From Stomorhina lunata (Eukaryota; Arthropoda; Insecta; Diptera; Rhiniidae), in assembly GCA_933228675.1 (NCBI GenBank), contig OW121744.1:100961122-101025121 (forward strand): a stretch of DNA of 64,000 nt, given 5' to 3'. Position numbers and translations under genes: made by a program. Below, in pieces: positions 23,831 to 34,953 of the stretch. How positions within the stretch are numbered: position 1 is the first letter of the stretch; each line of letters begins with the position of its first letter. Below the pieces are notes generated by a model that saw only the letters and a program-made list of their open reading frames with translations, was not told the DNA's origin and did no database searches.

Positions 23831-24682
23831 TTTGATTAAAAAGTTACGCCTTAACGACTGCAACACTTTTTCTTTAAATTATGCGTAACAATTTACTTGA
23901 CTTTTTTCAGAAAATTTTGAACCTTGTTCTACGATCGGTAAATTTTGGTAATTTTTTTTCGCTCAATCTTAAGAAGAGACTTTCGCCTTTCGCATGGTTA
24001 TGGTGGGAGCACCGAGCAAAACCGAGCCAACTTAGTTTTTGTCCAAAGAAAAATGAAAACACTGAATTTTATAAAGCTTTTTCGATTTCCTGATATCTCC
24101 TAAACTATATACGAGATTAAGTTATTTTCTTCCGCAGACCAAAATCATTTTTTTGTATCTTCATTAAATCGACATTAAGATTAAGGCTGTGAAACTATAT
24201 TCGATGCATGAGTTTGATGAAAAATTTCATCACTTTTTGTTTTAAACCGATACCCTTCACCCCTAAGGTCAAAGGTGTTCTTTTTCCTGTATAAAGACAA
24301 ATATTTGCTAAATTTTGCCATCATACAAACATTTTCTCAAAACGTATATATTTAAGCTGTTTCTGTCATTTTGGACTAATATGAGAGCTAGGGTCAAATG
24401 TGGACCGATTATATCGAAATTTGGCAAATTGATTAAAGTTTTTACAAAAATTATTTATGCAAACAATAGACTCAAAATTTTCATTATCTTCAGATTTACG
24501 AGCATTTTAGTGATTTTTGTCTCATTTTTGTTTTAGTGCGTTTTAACGGAAGAGTTTGTATGGAAGCTATGGTCAAATGTGGACCGATTTCAACGAAATT
24601 TGGTACAGTGTTTTTGGTATACTTAAGCAGTATTTGCTTTAAATTTGAATTGAAAAATTATTGATATTTGTTTGCAAAATAT

Positions 24683-25459
24683 CAGAGACCGGATTTTAAT
24701 ACTTTTAAGACAATATTTTCATGTTTAAATCCATAAAAAAGACAATCATTGAAGTTTAAAAAAATATTAAAAATAGCTCATGATTTTTATTTGTTCAAAA
24801 ATTTTGATTCATTTTTCAATCCGATGAAAATAAAATATAAAAAAAATCGTTTGGGATATTTATCAGTACAGTTCAAAATAATTTTTATCTTTTTTCATCC
24901 GATGAAAATAAATTTTGATAGAAAAAATTCAAATTTTATTTCTGTATTTGTTCGGGTATAAAGCACCTTTAGGACGTTTAAATAGCAATAAATTCAATTA
25001 TTGTTGCAAATTTTATATCGAAATGGGCTTGGTCAACAAATGGTCGTTGTCTAAGTGCGTTTAAAACGTTTAAAAGTTAAATTTTTTTAGAAATAGCGAC
25101 GCGAATCAAAGAAACCACCAATAGTTCCCATTAGAACTATTATCTTTAACTTCGATGTCCTAAAACATTGCAATAAATTGAAAACATTCATACATTCATT
25201 GTTGAAAATTTTGAAATTTCATAAACATTTTATTTTTTCAAAGGCAAAACAGAAGTTCAAAAATAAAACAATCAATAAAATATTTTTCTGTTCGGATATT
25301 TATCGTTCAAGATATTTAAAATTTTCATCATGAGGGATATTTATATTTCAAATATAAATTCCTCTTTTTTTATTTTTCGATCGAAATGAAAATAAATTTT
25401 CATCGGCAATGATATTTATACTTGATGGATTTAAAAAATAAAACGATCTCCGGTCTCTG
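24683..25459. mobile_element. Non-autonomous hAT-type element, 777 bp
   Basis: Perfect 11-bp TIRs: CAGAGACCGGA at 24683-24693 and TCCGGTCTCTG at 25449-25459. They are flanked by the perfect 8-bp target duplication CAAAATAT (24675-24682 and 25460-25467). CAG-type termini with 8-bp duplications are diagnostic of the hAT superfamily. No transposase frame is present. It is inserted in DINE-1-like copy b. Confidence 0.88.
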
Positions 25460-25744
25460 CAAAATATCAATTCCGGGAAGTGGGTACCATAAATAATGGA
25501 CCGATTTTGACGAATTTCAATAGCTATGGTCCCGCTATCAAAAAAAATGATCTGTGCCAAATTTTATAAAATTATCCTTAGAATTGCGACCTGGGGCCAA
25601 ATTTCCGCATTTGATATCTATCGAAAACTCAATACTTTTAAGCAAATATTGTGAAGTATACTTTAGGGATGTTCAAAGTTACTTCGATGCAAAAAGTTTA
25701 TTGAAATTTGGTATCAATTTTGAATGGTTTTTAAAAACATATAG

Positions 25745-27218
25745 CTGGAACTTAAACACCCAATCTAGGGTGTCTAAGGCTTCCATTGCACTATACTCGT
25801 GCAGAAGAGCTCTAGGAAATACGTGGGGCCTATCCCCTTCTAATACAGCCTGGCTCTTCGAAATGGTTGCTAAACCCATTCTCATGTACGGCGCTCTTGT
25901 CTGGTGGCCTGTCCTAAACAAGGCTAATCAGCGAGGACTTTTTGTTAAGATCCTTAGATCTGCTGCTCTCATGATTACGGGTGCTTTAAGGACTACTCCT
26001 TCAAAGGCACTCTTTACCATGCTTAATTGGCTTCCGGCTGAGCTAATGGCCCAATTAGTAGCCCTCAACTCAGCTATCAGGTTAAAAACCACCGGTGAAT
26101 GGTCTACTTCGTCTCTAGGCCACACCACTATTCTGGAGAAACTTAATCTCCCTGATAATATAGACTACTGTATTCCCTCACCCGCTTTCGAGCAATCCTT
26201 CACTGTGGATATCTCAGGGGCCCATAACGCTTTTAGTGAAGAGACCCTGGTTATCTATTCGGATGGATCCAAATCGTCACGAGGTGTGGGTGGGGGCTTC
26301 TTTATCCCATCATTTGGGATTAAAGTGAAATTCAAGCTCCCAAAACAATGCAGCATTTTTCAAGCTGAAATTTCAGCTATTTATAGGGCGAGCAAGTGGC
26401 TCACGTACCACCGAGTATATCCTAACGATATTCGTTTCTGTACAGATAGTCTTGCCGCCATTCATTCCCTTTCATCTGTCTACACGACATCCGTTCTTAC
26501 CCGTGAATGCCGGGCGTCTCTAAATGAGATGGCGAGACATTCCAACATTGAACTTTTCTGGGTACGTAGTCATAGTAATGTACCAGGCAACATCATAGCG
26601 GATAATCTAGCAAAAGATGGTGCTCTTCTTAGTCAAGAAAACACTGATCAATTCATAGGTATTCCGCTCTCAGCATGCAAATTGCTCATAAAGCAGTTTA
26701 TTTTTAGGTCCGCACAGACCAACTGGTCCACAGAAAGTACCTGTACGATCTCCAGAGTTACATGGCCAACTTACGACAGTAAGCGCTCTGCAATCCTGGT
26801 CAGCTTTTCGCGCCATAGACTTCGCACCCTTATTTCAGTACTCACAGGACACTGTCTTATAGGTATACATGCTAGAAGACTTAATCTTCAAAGCAATGAC
26901 TACTGCAGAAGTTGTCACAATGCAGAGGAGGAAGAAACAATATCCCACTTCCTCTGTCACTGCCCAGCACTTGCTGAACTTAGAACCCTCTATCTAGGAT
27001 TCCCATTTCTGCACGATCTATCAGAGATCTCGAACATCAATATTCGTAAAATAGGCTCTTTTATCGATGCATCTGGCTGGCTCTAACTGAGCCTCTTACA
27101 CTCGGTAGTTTTAAGAATTTAATTTTCTCTATCCTTGCAGGAATTACAAAGGGACCTCTTTATGGACCCAAGTGAGGTGGACCTTACAGTCTGCATCCTG
27201 CCTAACCTAACCTAACCT
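25745..27218 (+). mobile_element. 5'-truncated non-LTR retrotransposon (RNase H-bearing)
   Basis: Bounded by a perfect 12-bp target-site duplication AAAAACATATAG (25733-25744 and 27219-27230). It contains the C-terminal part of ORF2, a ~130-bp 3' UTR and a tail of about four CCTAA repeats instead of poly-A. The 5' truncation and variable-length target duplication are typical of LINE insertion. Confidence 0.9.
25746..27086 (+). pseudogene. LINE ORF2 C-terminus: RT tail, RNase H, zinc-knuckle
   Basis: This is the end of the polyprotein that would copy the LINE RNA into DNA at the target site. No start codon belongs to the LINE: the frame runs in from the flanking TIR element, so the first ~64 residues of the open frame (from 25554) are not LINE protein. 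Visible parts are the RT thumb/connector (GNTWGLSP, PILMYGALVWWP), an RNase H domain with all four expected acidic residues (YSDGSK, QAEISAIY, CTDSLAA, IADNLAK) and a terminal Cys/His knuckle (CRSCHNAEEEETISHFLCHC). The polymerase core and endonuclease are lost to 5' truncation, so it is dead, although the remaining frame is unbroken to the stop. RNase H plus a C-terminal CCHC places it in the I/LOA/R1 side of non-LTR elements. I cannot name the clade. Confidence 0.88.
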
Positions 27219-27592
27219 AAAAACATATAGTTCAACTAAATCTCTTTTACTATTGTTCATATTTTGGCAAACAACTTCAATAAAAATATAGTAAACTGTT
27301 CATCTTTTTAATAATTTTGATTATCCTTAAAGTATGCTATATAAATGTTTTGAAAATATCTAAGATTTCGATCAATATCGATTGCATTAATTTGGCTACT
27401 GTACTTTGATTACATGGCTTACATGGGGATCCATCCAGCCAGACGGATGGACGGACGGACTGATATCGCTAAATCGACTCAAAAAAGTGATTCTGGTATA
27501 CTAAAAGGTGGGTCTAAGACAAATATTTCTTTGCGTTATATACATCAGCACAAACTTATAATACCCTTTCCACCTATGGAGGAAAGGGTATT

Positions 27593-28110
27593 CACAATTC
27601 TAAGTAGCTCTACAATAACAAAACAATACTTCCATTGAAATTCCTTTAATATTTAAAGGCCATTATTTTCTTAATTTGATTTTGGTTTTTGCTTTTTTTT
27701 GGTTAAATGTAAAATTCATTCGATAAAGGAAGACTATTTAAATAAGCATCTAATAAAGATGCACAAACATTATTTTAATGATTTTAAAAGCCTCTGATCT
27801 TTGGTTAGCCGAGAATAAAGCAAAACTAAAATGTTTGAGAAAAGATTTATGACTTTTTGAATTTGCCACCCTTGATACGAGTAGAAACAAGTGCCAGTAA
27901 TAAAAGTAACAAATATCTGCTGAAATTACTTAAATGAAATAAAATATTTTTTTATTTCTTGGTTTTTGTTAACTTTTAAAAAGAGATTAAGTAATTTCTC
28001 ATCTATAGTCATATAAAGTTATTTTTTTTTTGTTCATGTAATATTTTAGTTTCCAGAGAAAAAGATACAACTTCAATATACAATTTAATTTAAAAAATTT
28101 TTATAAGGTA
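27593..28110. other. No gene seen
   Basis: AT-rich spacer between the nested DINE-like block and the Helitron ends. Confidence 0.5.
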
Positions 28111-28367
28111 CTAGCTGATTTTACCCGGCCTTGCCCGGGTTGGCAGTTAAAGATTTTAACTTATTACTGTGTTAATACTTTCTTTAAAAATTAATAATTA
28201 TGAAATATTTTTTATTCATTTTTTTTAATTGAATCCTTTATTAATGTAGTGTGAATGGCAGTACTCCATTTATTAATGTGCTTTAAACGTTTTCGAAAGC
28301 AAATGGGTCCATAAATATTAAACAACATACAGACAAACAGACGCGAAAATTTTTGTATATTTATAGA
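28111..28367 (-). mobile_element. Short non-autonomous Helitron, ~257 bp
   Basis: On the minus strand it starts TCTATAAATATACAAAAATT and ends with a GC-rich hairpin (CCCGG, loop GCAAGG, CCGGG), then TAAAATCAG and CTAG before T. These are the canonical Helitron features: 5' TC, 3' hairpin, CTRR end, insertion between A and T without duplication. No coding frame. Confidence 0.85.
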
Positions 28368-28620
28368 TTATCGAAAATCTATCAAACAATCGCCAAATAA
28401 TCATCAAACAACCATCCATCAATCGTTAAAAAATCTTCAAACTACTGTCATAAAATCGCTAGTTAATCGTGAAACAGTTATCAAACAATCATTAAAAATC
28501 TTCAAACAGTCATCAGTCAATCAATCATCAAACAATCGTCAAACAACTATCAAATAATCATGAAAAATCTTCAAACAATCGTCAGTCAAACTATTATCAA
28601 ACACCAATCATAGTACCAAT
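28368..28620 (+). repeat. Imperfect minisatellite of CAATCRTCAAA-type units
   Basis: Short diverged units such as AATCATCAAACAATCGTCAAA and AAAATCTTCAAAC repeat irregularly across ~250 bp. Confidence 0.8.
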
Positions 28621-29675
28621 ATTCGTCCATCCGTTTTCCTATTTTAGATAAATCAAAAAAAGAGGTCGTAAAAGTAGGCATGGTAGATTTTTCTTAATGT
28701 AGAATCCTAACTTGGACTAAAAACAAAACATTTGGAAAGAAAAAATGTCTTCATTGGTCCGGCCGTTCTAAAGATGTACAATTTTAAAGAAAAGGGAATT
28801 TTGTCCCCATTTTTCAATTCCAGGTCCTCGTTGGTCCATTTTCAAAAAATTCAAAAAGCGAAAAACTATCCTATAGTATGAAAATATCCACATTTAAAAC
28901 TTTAATTATTGGATTAAATCGTTTTCATCTTATCATCCATATTTGTTACATTTAATATTTGACTTATATGGGAGGGGTAACGCCCACTTGAGATTTCCAA
29001 AAAAAAAACATAGCCTATTTTACTCACCGTTAACTCCTTATATACTGTAAAAGTTAAAGAAATATCAGTCGGCTCGGTCATTTATATTTGTCATTTTTTA
29101 TATTTTACTTTCATGGGAGGGTTCACGCCCACTTGAGATATTAAAAACAAACCCGGATTATTTAACCCGCCAGTCACACCCTAACATATTGTTAAAATTT
29201 CAGAAAAATCGGTCCTCAGGGTCATGTTTGTCATTTTTAATATTTGACTTATATGGAAGGGGTCACGCCCACTTGAGATTTCTGAACATTCTGTCAAAAT
29301 TTCAAAAAAATCGGTCCTCTCGGTCGCCTATATTTGTCATTTTTAAAATATGAGTTATATGAGAGGGGTCACGGCCACTTGAGATTTCAAAAAAAAAATT
29401 TAGCCTATAGTCACCACCGGCTACACCATACTACACCGTCAAAATTTCAAAAAAATCGGTCCTCTCGGTCGCCTATATTTGTCATTTTTAAAATATGAGT
29501 TATATGAGAGGGGTCACGCCCACTTGAGATTTCGAAAAAAAATTTAGCCTATAGTCACCACCGGCTACACCATACTACACCGTCAAAATTTCAAAAAATC
29601 GGTCCGCTAGTTTCGGAGATCCTTCCCAGCAAACAACATACAAATAGACAAACAGACGCGGATATTTTTTATAGA
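28621..29675 (-). mobile_element. Helitron-like element, 3' end missing, with internal tandem units
   Basis: The minus-strand 5' end starts TCTATAAAAAATATCCGCG, like the neighbouring short copy (TCTATA then CGCGTCTGTTTGTCT). Internally a CACGCCCACTTGAGATTTC-containing unit recurs near 28990, 29128, 29266, 29369 and 29517 (period ~103-148 bp). The hairpin/CTAG end is not found on the low-coordinate side. Confidence 0.65.
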
Positions 29676-30624
29676 TATATATTGTTAATATGGAAGTTTT
29701 TATGGAAAAAACCATCAAGAACCCATGATTGCAAATAAAAAAGTAAGAAAAAATATACATAAAAACAAAATATAATGAAGATAATAATGATGTAGTAATC
29801 TTTGGTTTTTATATGGTTAAAGTATGAAATAATACAGAAAAAAAAACTCTATGGAAAAAACAATACAAATAGTAATAAAAAATTTCCAAAGTATTAAAAT
29901 TACAACAAGTGAACTTATAAAATATGAACTGGAAAAAAAAGTAGAAAAAATACCTTAAAGGCATAGAATAACACTTAACAATTTACCATGTATTTTGCGG
30001 GTATCAAAATACTCTAGTATGCATCAGTCTATCTTACAAGCCCCCCCGTACTGCCCCTCTTTCCCTAGTTATCTTTTAAGTCTGAGTCTAGTCTGTAAGG
30101 CATTGGATTACTCCACTACTTCTGCTATTTCTTTTACTTCTTCTTCTTCTTCTTGATTGTATAATTAAAAGAAGAACAAACCTCAAGTTATGATGATGAG
30201 TTACATTATAGATTGTTTACCGCGTTTCTGTTTCATGTTTATAGTTTTTTTTTATCTTCAGCTTTTCTCGTCTTACAGTTTCATCTTAATTTTTCAATAT
30301 TATGTGCTTTTTTTTTGTCTTAGTTATTCTTATTTTCTGCTTGATGTTCTCGTATTTTTCAGACTAAATATTGAAAACAATACAAGTAGTTTTTCGGTTT
30401 CATTAAACATTAAGATGAGTGAATTTTTAATGGAAACAAAAAAAAAAACATCACTAGCAATAAAATTTTAAAACAAAGAATAACTACAAGTTGGTGAATA
30501 TGAAGAATTTTTGTAAACTGGAAGAAAAAATTGTTGGAGAACGAAATAATTAATATGCATTTTTATCAAAACTATATTATCATTCCAAGATGTTGGATAG
30601 AGTCTGCCATATCAAACATGTATG
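29676..30624. other. No gene seen
   Basis: A/T-rich, with a short TTC microsatellite near 30135-30155. No coding frame with a recognisable domain. Confidence 0.5.
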
Positions 30625-31670
30625 AAAAGCTATAGTCGGTCAAGCCTGACTATATGATACCCTTCACTACTAAAGTCAAAAATGGACCAACAATTTAACA
30701 AGTTTCGATAAAAATATTTATCTATGCAAGCATCTATTTTTAGATTTTTAAGCGTTTTTGTGCTTTTGTGGGTATTTAAACTACTTTTGAAAATATGCCT
30801 TGCATTGGAGGTATGGTCAAATATGGTTCGATTCCTACAAAATTAGACACACTGATTAAGGTAATCAAAAGCAATATTTATGATAAATATTATAAAACTA
30901 CAACAAAATTTGTGGCTGTAAAGCAGAGATAGGCACAGATACATAAACATTTTGAGTCTGTGTGTGTGAGAAAAATTTTGTAAACAAACGAGCGTTCTCC
31001 CCACCCCTTAAGTAATTTTTGAACAAGCAAACAATCAACCGTCTTGGTTGGATGCTCGTGATCAACTAAATTGAGAAAACACAACCATATGTTACGAATC
31101 ATAAACCAGAACTAGACTGAGGACGAAACTGTCAAGTACATTTAAGAGACGTCAAAAGTACATTTAAAAGACGTCATCTTCATATAAGATATGTCATTAT
31201 ACATTTTTTTGCTATTTTTTCTATATTTTTTTTGTGCTTAGTAAAACATATGATCGCACTCTATGCGGTACTCTATGTTACGAATGCTCGCTTAAGGTGA
31301 AATTGTTTTGTTTTTTTTTGTTATTTAAGAGTAACTTCAAATACGTGTGACTCTCAAGAGCGAATTTATATGCATGTGAAGCGCGCTCACCCACATTGCC
31401 TATGCCAGCTGTAAAGCATCAAAAACTTTATTCCACCAAGGCATTCCTATGGGAGGTACCCGAAATAGTAATCCTATTTTGCACAAAAAGTATAGGGATC
31501 GTCCAAAATATGAGCCTGTGACAAAAGTTCATCAAATTATCTTGAAAGTTAAGTTAAAGCAACTGAGGGGATGATTCTGAGTCGATCGGTATACTAAAAG
31601 ATATCGTACCAATATTTCTATGCTTTACAAACATCAGAACAAACCCAATATACCATTTCCGCCTATGCAT
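30625..31670 (-). mobile_element. DINE-1-like element, copy c, with hAT-type insertion
   Basis: CTATAGTCGGTCAAGCCTGA hairpin at 30630, ATACCCTTCACTACTAAAG, and the far-end segment CAGAACAAACC..TATACC near 31640-31660 are in the same order as copies d and e. It is more diverged than copy d. Confidence 0.65.
30924..31408. mobile_element. Non-autonomous hAT-type element, 485 bp
   Basis: Ends CAGAGATAGGCA and (inverted) CTGGCATAGGCA match at 9 of 12 positions. They are flanked by the perfect 8-bp duplication CTGTAAAG (30916-30923 and 31409-31416). The uninterrupted sequence is visible in DINE copy e (GTGGCTGTAAAGGACCAAAA near 40090). No transposase frame. Confidence 0.82.
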
Positions 31671-31876
31671 TTATCATATGCAACCATTTTTCTTGATTTA
31701 TATTGCTGTTCATCAGATGTCGAACTATAATTGATGCTATAAAGCTATAATTTACTTTATTTCATACATTTTACTTTCCAAGCTCCAATTCAAAATTTTC
31801 ATTTTTAAAAAGTGATGTTTTTTATGTTGGTCCCTATTCTGTTATTTGTTTCAAATAGTCCAATGGGTTAGCTATT

Positions 31877-32450
31877 GTCACGAATTTTTAAGTTATCCGC
31901 CCCATTATGCAAAGTTCACTACTTATAATTCTTCCCCTAGTTTTCTAGAATGTTTCTGTTGATGTTGTTGTTATTCCGTTTATGTCTATATTATTGACTC
32001 TATAAGCAAAGCAACATGTTTCTCTTATTTGCTGTAAAGAGTAGAGCAACATTTTTCTCTTTTATCTACATTCTCTCTCTCTCTTTGTTACTGTTTCTTC
32101 AGATAATATATTTGTACAACGTATGTGTGAGCGTGTTCTTGATTATGTGAGAATGAATTGGGAAATACATGAACTTTCGTAAGCTACATTGTTAGTGTAA
32201 TCAACGACAACAGCTCTTTGTTTACTTCTGCAGAAAATGCTAGAAACTCTCTTCTCTACTATATAAGACCGATGGACGAATGTTGTCGGAACAGTTTTAA
32301 TTGAGACGCGTATAACAGAACAATGTGACTAAGAATATTTGTAAAGCAGTTTTGTGAAGTTTGTTTACAGTTTTTTTGAAAGAATGTTAAAAGTGACAAA
32401 GTTAATAAAAATATAACTTTGTAAAACTAAATACATAAAGTGTTTTAATT
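31877..32450 (+). mobile_element. Possible solo LTR / promoter-like segment
   Basis: It begins TGTCACGAATTTTT. It holds a TATA-like CTATATAAGACC near 32260 followed by AACAGTTTTAATTGAGACGC, and an AATAAA-like GTTAATAAAAATA about 140 bp downstream. This is the spacing of U3-R-U5 in an LTR. I see no matching second LTR, no clear primer-binding site and no target duplication. The 3' boundary is a guess, and an ordinary promoter is possible. Confidence 0.3.
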
Positions 32451-32593
32451 TTGCTTTCGGTTGTTGGCAAAAAGAATTCCTTCCACGTTTTTAAAGGAAA
32501 AAAGTAACAGTATTAATCCAACAAAAAAAGAAATGGCTTAATGGAAAAGATATCTATCTATAAATAACTCTATAAAAATAAGCAAAGTTCTTA

Positions 32594-33690
32594 TTAACAT
32601 GGTTTAGTCTGCAAACAATGATAAGTCAGCATCACTAAGTCGACTTGTGGTACCTGCAAGGTATTGAGTCTTGTATTTGTGTCAAAGCTTCCCCAAATGA
32701 CATGATGTGCATTTGCTCTAATGATCATTGACAGGTTTTGCTGATGTGCCAGGTCGGCTGTTTTTCGAAACACGGTGTTTGGCGGTGGACTGGAGTGATC
32801 ATACCCCATGTAGCATGAGGAGACCAGTATGGAACCTGTCATAGTCTCCCAAGCCCTTACTATTGTTCCTTTATCACTGTTGAGCATTAGTCCAAAGATC
32901 CTGTCTCGGTTGATCACCCCCACGTTCTACCATGCGGAGGAATGATGAAGATTTACTTGCGATATCTTCATCCTCATCTTCGGAAAAAGCCAGGAGAATG
33001 AGCGTGATGTTTAAGTCATCCTGATCATAGTCCTCATGATCGGGGTTCAGTGTGCATCACATCTCCTGCAATATCAAGAGAGTCAAGATTATCTAGGATT
33101 TGCTTAAGATGGGGAGGAGCGGATACCTTCTCATTCCTTCCAGGGGGATCTGATGAACTGTTATCCTTCTCACCGGTAACTTATTCATCACTCTGGCAGA
33201 CGTGCAAGAAGATTTCCCCAAATCTGTAGAAAATCTGCATTCTCCTTAGAAGTGAGGGCATCAGCAGGTCACTTCTGGCCGGAGTGGTGTGCTTTCTAGT
33301 GGGGCATGCTGTAGTAGGTGGGCCCGAATCCAAGTTCGCAGTCTCCTTGATGTGCTGAGAAGGAATCTTTCAAGAATGATTTTGTGTCACAACTCTAAGA
33401 CTCCTGTGGGGAATTTAGATTACATCTTAAGATTAAAAGACCCGCGACCGGAACTATGGGGCGTGATTTTTTTGAGCTTTGGTCCATTATTTAAATGATT
33501 TATATGGTGCCGTTTATACTTGCAGCCGCCCAATATGGGAACAGACGCCCAGAGGATTCACAAAAAGTTAGGACAAAAAGAGGATTTTTCTTAATCCAAA
33601 CGGACAGATCTTATCTACAGTCAGTGTAAGCAGTACTGAAGACTGCTGTAGTGGGATCCAAAATACATCAACTGGCCTCAGGGGGGTGGG
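32594..33690 (-). pseudogene. Non-LTR retrotransposon relic: ORF1 plus endonuclease fragment
   Basis: On the minus strand an ORF1-like start (MDQSSKKITPHSSGRG) lies near 33490. Further on there are degraded frames including DNSSSDPPGRNEKVSAPPH, and then a 109-residue open stretch (32594-32923). The latter contains SSCYMGYDHSSPPPNTVFRK and NLSMIIRANAHHVIWGS, the ANAHH-WGS signature of the apurinic-type endonuclease of I/LOA/R1-like LINEs. The usual Asp before ANAHH is replaced by Arg (RANAHH). Several stops and frameshifts separate the pieces, and no RT follows. Long dead. It cannot be linked to the 25.7-kb LINE from sequence alone. Confidence 0.6.
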
Positions 33691-33999
33691 TAGTTCTCAG
33701 AGTGTAAAATTTTGCATGAATCGGTCTACATTTAACCATTGCTTTCATATAAAATCCAGTGAAATGCTAATGCTAATTATAAACTTTGGCAGATATAGCC
33801 ATTTAACAAGCTTTACACAAATGCCACTTAGTATATTAATTTTTTAGATATGTCAATACAATTTGAGGGAGGGCCTTAACAATATATATAGAAATAAATA
33901 CAAAAATGAATCAGATGCAATGTGGAGTATCTCAACGCTCTATGGCAAGCAAGAGATATTAATTCACAGACAATTATATTAAATATGGATAAAAATGTA
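33691..33999. mobile_element. Fragment of the second Helentron-like family
   Basis: ATCGGTCTACATTTAACCAT and GCTTTCATATAAAATCC match 12660-12720. The boundaries are not defined. Confidence 0.4.
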
Positions 34000-34122
34000 A
34001 ACCGCCGTGGTAGAGCGGGCTAGTCATCCGCTTAGCATACCAGAGGTCCCAAGTTCGATCCCGGCCAGACCCACTTAAAAACATAATTTTAAAAATAAAA
34101 GTGGTACACCTCATAACTCAAG
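34000..34122 (+). mobile_element. tRNA-derived SINE, truncated copy
   Basis: AACCGCCGTGGTAGAGCGGG, then TAGTCATCCGCTTAGCATAC and GTTCGATCCCGGCCAGACCC correspond to the head of the SINE at 13855-14184. The body matches only through CACCTCATAACTCA and then stops. Confidence 0.8.
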
Positions 34123-34719
34123 TAAGTGTATTTTAGTTGGAATTTAGGCTGTTTTCATAAGTGTTTGTATGCTATGGCCGAATATGATCCGTTTTCAATG
34201 AAATGCCTAATTCTTGTGTTAAACTTCTATATACCAAATTCTTTCATCATAGCTGTTATAATTTGTCATTTATTAGCAAATAAGCGATTAGCATGGGTAA
34301 GGTAATACGGGAGCTATGCTCAAATGTGAACCGATTTTGTCCAATTTCAATACCAAAATTTTTCCAGAAATAAAGAATAGATATATAGAATATATAGATA
34401 TATATAGATATATAGACACACAGACAAACAGACATCGCTTAATAGTCTTAAAAACTTTCAAAACAAAAATGATTTGCACTTAATCCCAGTCTATTACATT
34501 TATTTATTAATAAAGAGATTATTTATTTATTAAAGGCTTTTGTAGGTTTTTATTATGTCTAAAAGTAGGGATACTTCTCCTGAAGATGATGGCCTAACCA
34601 ACAATCGAAACACGTCAAGGAATCGGTTGTCCCTACAAACATTTTTTGGCATTTATCAATAAATTGTCAATTACATTAATAGGCTGGGACTTAGAGCAAA
34701 TAATTTTTATTTTGAATAT
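34123..34719. other. Helentron-like fragments and AT-rich spacer
   Basis: GCTATGCTCAAATGTGAACCG near 34315 and a TAGATATATAGA-rich tract with ACAGACAAACAGACATCGC resemble DINE-type internal sequence. No gene. Confidence 0.4.
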
Positions 34720-34808
34720 TTAGATTATCCTTAAAGTATGCTACACAAATATTTCTAAAATATCTTGCATATCGATCGATATCGAATGCCGTAATTTGGA
34801 ACCTGGTT
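34720..34808 (+). mobile_element. Right end of a GGGGCCAAAT-family TIR element
   Basis: GATTATCCTTAAAGTATGCT followed by ATCGATCGATATCGAATGCC and ATTTGGAACC is the right half and TIR of the family seen at 25593-27399. The left half is absent. Confidence 0.65.
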
Positions 34809-34953
34809 TTTATAATTAAATTCCTAATTGATGGCTTTCATATACAATTTTTAATTATTTATTATTTATTTATTTAATAGAAAGTTACAAAATTTCTTAC
34901 ATACTAAGGAAACAAATATTGCACAGAAATGGCTTTGCCTTATATCTTAAATA

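Larger units (their letters stand above)
25593..27399 (+). mobile_element. GGGGCCAAAT-family TIR element split by a LINE
   Basis: Left TIR GGGGCCAAATTTCCGCATTT, right TIR (reading inward) TAGCCAAATTAATGCAAT. It interrupts the GCGACCTG/TGTACTTTGATTAC junction that is continuous in DINE copy d (GCGACCTGTAGTTTGATTAC). Without the LINE the element is about 330 bp. Confidence 0.75.
24250..27592 (-). mobile_element. DINE-1-like element, copy b, with two insertions
   Basis: Colinear with copy d (37924-38718): ATACCCTTCACCCCTAAGG at 24250, CTAGGGTCAAATGTGGACCG near 24388, the GGGAAGTGGGTACC block at 25475, and the CAGCCAGACGGATGGACGG block and ATACCCTTTCCACC end at 27435-27592. The terminal ATAGTCGG hairpin end is absent. 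A hAT-type element (24683-25459) and a GGGGCCAAAT TIR element (25593-27399, itself split by a LINE) interrupt it. Confidence 0.75.

Noticed and set aside
25554..25744. N-terminal ~64 residues of the 510-residue open frame as LINE protein
   Set aside because: This stretch is the TIR element flank, upstream of the LINE target-site duplication, and is open by chance. It has no ATG of the LINE.
27201..27220. Telomere or interstitial telomeric array
   Set aside because: Only about four CCTAA units, placed exactly at the 3' tail of a LINE and bounded by its target-site duplication.
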